From contig NZ_VFNP01000002.1 of NCBI RefSeq assembly GCF_006715635.1, forward strand, positions 2,418,001 through 2,482,000: DNA of 64,000 nt. Direction: 5' to 3'. The DNA is from Streptomyces sp. SLBN-118. Its GTDB lineage: Bacteria; Actinomycetota; Actinomycetes; Streptomycetales; Streptomycetaceae. The notes below the pieces were generated by a model that was not told the DNA's origin, did no database searches, and worked only from the letters and a program-made list of their open reading frames with translations. Numbering within the stretch: position 1 is the first letter of the stretch; each line of letters begins with the position of its first letter. Below, in pieces: positions 62,104-64,000 of this stretch. Both the position numbers and the translations under genes were made by a program.

Positions 62104-62784
62104 GTGAAGCGACCTGGACTGAGATTGCCCCGCACCCGGCGTGCCCAGCGGCGGATCGTGCAGACGGTCATGCTCGGGTGCGTGCTCGCGCTCGCGCCCG
62201 CTACCTGGATGCATGCCGTCGCCGACAGCCGGGTCCGCGCCGTCGCGGACGTCCCCGCGCAGGATGTCGCCGTCGTCTTCGGGGCCGGGCTGTGGAAGGG
62301 CCGCCCCACGCCCTATCTCGCGCACCGCCTGGACGCCGCCGCCGAGTTGTACCGGGCGGGCAAGGTCAAGGTCGTACTGGTCACCGGCGACAACAGCCGC
62401 GTGGAGTACGACGAGCCGGACGCGATGCGTACCTATCTCACTACGCGCGGCGTGCCGGACCGGCAGATCGTCAGTGACTACGCCGGGTTCGACACCTGGG
62501 ACTCCTGCGTACGCGCCAAGAAGATCTTCGGGGTCGAGAGGGCGGTTCTGGTGACCCAGGGGTTCCACATCCGGCGGGCCGTCGCGCTCTGCCGGGCGGC
62601 CGGGGTCGAGTCGTACGGCGTCGGGGTCGCCGAGCCGCATGACGTGACCTGGCTGTACGGCGGGACGCGCGAGATGTTCGCGGCGGGCAAGGCGGCGCTG
62701 GACGCGGCGTTCACGCCGGATCCCCGGTTCCTGGGCGCCGAGGAACCGGGTGTGAAGGAGGCACTGGCCGCTGCGGCGAGGTGA
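62104..62784 (+). CDS. YdcF/SanA-family (DUF218) membrane protein
   Basis: A 226-aa protein. One N-terminal membrane segment (IVQTVMLGCVLALAPATWM) and a DUF218 domain: DVAVVFGAGLWKGRPTPYL, VVLVTGDNS, DSCVRAKKIFGVERAVLVTQ and FHIRRA. SanA-like proteins affect envelope barrier function. It starts at a GTG at 62104; the operon partner, if any, is not clear. Confidence 0.78.
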   Translation: MKRPGLRLPRTRRAQRRIVQTVMLGCVLALAPATWMHAVADSRVRAVADVPAQDVAVVFGAGLWKGRPTPYLAHRLDAAAELYRAGKVKVVLVTGDNSRVEYDEPDAMRTYLTTRGVPDRQIVSDYAGFDTWDSCVRAKKIFGVERAVLVTQGFHIRRAVALCRAAGVESYGVGVAEPHDVTWLYGGTREMFAAGKAALDAAFTPDPRFLGAEEPGVKEALAAAAR

Positions 62785-62891
62785 TGCCGTGACCAAGCCG
62801 CGGCGACGCCCCCGCAATGCCCGCCGACACGCGCGTGCGCACGCGTGCCGCAGACTCGCGCCGGCATCCGCGGCGCGCGACAGTGAGGCGT

Positions 62892-63473
62892 ATGGAAAAC
62901 GACGTAGCCACCCTGCTCAGCCGTCACGCCGAAGCGCTCGCGTTCTTCACGGACCGCGTGCACGCCGTACGGGCCGAACAGTGGGACGATCCGACGCCCT
63001 GCACCGATTGGTCCGTACGCGATCTCGTCAACCATCTCACCGCGGAACAGTTGTGGGTGCCCGCCCTGGTGACCGACGGGCTGGGCGCCAAGGACGTGGG
63101 CGATGCCTACGACGGGGACGTCCTCGGCAGAAAGCCGAAGACCAGCTGGGACACCGCCGCACGCGCCGCGCGCAAGGCCTTCGCCGCACCGGGCGCGCTG
63201 GAGCGGACCGTCCGGCTTTCGTACGGGGAGACACCCGCGGTCGCATACTGCGCGCAGATGGTCACCGACGCCGTCGTGCACTCCTGGGATCTGTCGCGGG
63301 CGATCGGCGCGCCGGAGCGGCTGCCGGACGTGCTGGTCCTCTTCGCGCTCGACGAGGTCACGCCCTACGCCGCCGAGCTGGCCAAGTCCGGTCTCTTCGC
63401 GCCTCCGATCGAGCCGCCGCCGGGCGACAGCCACCAGACCAGGCTGCTGGCGCTGCTCGGCCGCCGCGAGTGA
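62892..63473 (+). CDS. TIGR03086/maleylpyruvate isomerase-like metal-binding protein
   Basis: A 193-aa DinB-fold protein. LLSRHAEALAFFTDRVHAV, DDPTPCTDWSVRDLVNHLT (metal-binding His) and VVHSWDLSRAIG (second His site) are the signatures of mycothiol-dependent maleylpyruvate isomerase N-domain proteins. The ATG at 62892 is preferred to a longer upstream frame rich in Arg. Actual reaction unknown. Confidence 0.78.
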   Translation: MENDVATLLSRHAEALAFFTDRVHAVRAEQWDDPTPCTDWSVRDLVNHLTAEQLWVPALVTDGLGAKDVGDAYDGDVLGRKPKTSWDTAARAARKAFAAPGALERTVRLSYGETPAVAYCAQMVTDAVVHSWDLSRAIGAPERLPDVLVLFALDEVTPYAAELAKSGLFAPPIEPPPGDSHQTRLLALLGRRE

Positions 63474-63583
63474 GGAGCGGCGGCCGTGCCTCACGGGGCG
63501 GCGGGGCGCAGACGGAGCCCGCCGTACCGCGACCGTAATCCGGGGCGCCCGCCCGTGTAACACGGACGACCCAACCTGGGCGT

Positions 63584-64000
63584 ATGCCCGACGCCACCAC
63601 CACGACCGACCCGGCCGCCCCCATCACGCCGACCCACTGTCCCTACTGCGCCCTGCAGTGCGGCATGAGCCTGCGCGGTGAGGCGGATGCGGTCGAGATC
63701 GTGGAGCGGCCGGACTTCCCCGTGAACCTGGGCGCACTGTGCGGCAAGGGCCGCACCGCGCCCGCGCTGCTCTCCTCCCGGGTGCGCCTGACCGAGCCCC
63801 TGGTCCGTCGCCCCGCCACAGGCAGGCTCGAGCCGGCCACCTGGGAGGAGGCTCTGCGCACGGTCGCGGAGGGACTTCGGCGGACGCGGACGGCGTACGG
63901 CCCCGACGCGGTCGGCGTTTTCGGGGGCGGGGGTCTGACCAATGAGAAGGCGTACACGCTCGGAAAGTTCGCGCGGGTCGTGCTCGGCACCTCGCAGATC
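63584..64000 (+). CDS. Molybdopterin oxidoreductase (nitrate reductase-like), 5' part
   Basis: The first 139 codons of a larger gene cut by the window edge. The N-terminal 4Fe-4S motif HCPYCALQCGM with a later CGKG, then RLTEPLVRRP and EATWEEALRTVAEG-like sequence, are typical of bis-MGD oxidoreductases such as assimilatory nitrate reductase. It starts at an ATG (63584). Which subfamily it belongs to cannot be decided from this part. Confidence 0.82.
   Translation, partial: MPDATTTTDPAAPITPTHCPYCALQCGMSLRGEADAVEIVERPDFPVNLGALCGKGRTAPALLSSRVRLTEPLVRRPATGRLEPATWEEALRTVAEGLRRTRTAYGPDAVGVFGGGGLTNEKAYTLGKFARVVLGTSQI

Overview
The window is high-GC DNA from an actinobacterium, almost certainly Streptomyces. 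On the right side, tRNA-Asn genes, an hrdA-like sigma factor, dnaG, a dNTPase (dgt) and a sirohydrochlorin chelatase sit in an arrangement I recall from Streptomyces chromosomes. Start codons are often GTG, and many genes overlap by 4 bases. About three quarters of the window (left of position 48,621) is an integrated phage-like element. Its tyrosine integrase and excisionase-like gene lie beside the 3' end of a tRNA with a CAT anticodon. I saw no second copy of the tRNA 3' end, so the left end of the element is not resolved.

Left arm (1-7,600). A structured leader at about 306-570 has the features of a T-box riboswitch: Stem I, a GAC (Asp) specifier, a TGGCACCGCG T-box, and a hairpin that would hide the ribosome binding site. 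It precedes an archaeal-type aspartyl-tRNA synthetase. Convergent to it is an operon (small protein, radical SAM/SPASM enzyme, second radical SAM enzyme, JmjC/cupin-type oxygenase) that looks like a peptide-modifying (RiPP-like) pathway. A TPR-type regulator and a HAD hydrolase follow.

Head-gene module split by a defence island (7,786-34,408). Read leftward, the phage genes are terS, terL, a lipoprotein, portal, then about 18 kb of cargo, then scaffold, decoration protein, major capsid, two small proteins and a MuF-type minor head protein. No tail genes are visible. The cargo holds a DNA phosphorothioation system (sspA-sspB-sspC-sspD, leftward), a divergent helicase / GHKL ATPase / PLD-nuclease set that could be its restriction arm, a tandem-HTH-like protein, a second PP-loop enzyme, a phosphorothioation-associated methyltransferase, and a lower-GC pair (SAM methyltransferase plus membrane-anchored protein).

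Early/replication side (34,800-48,620). Leftward genes encode three proteins with ParB-like domains (one fused to a methyltransferase), a DNA methyltransferase, zinc-ribbon proteins and membrane proteins. A small secreted peptide with two DPNWD repeats lies divergent from a HTH regulator. Further right are a LexA-like HTH protein, a serine recombinase lacking its catalytic domain, an excisionase-like protein and the integrase.

Chromosomal side (48,621-64,000). tRNA-CAT, two tRNA-Asn genes with a terminator, a YtxH-like protein, an FGGY kinase, a heterodimeric ABC exporter pair, hrdA, dnaG, a ferredoxin-reductase-like flavoprotein, dgt, a CbiX-type chelatase, a YdcF/SanA-like protein, a mycothiol-dependent-isomerase-like protein, and the start of a molybdopterin oxidoreductase.
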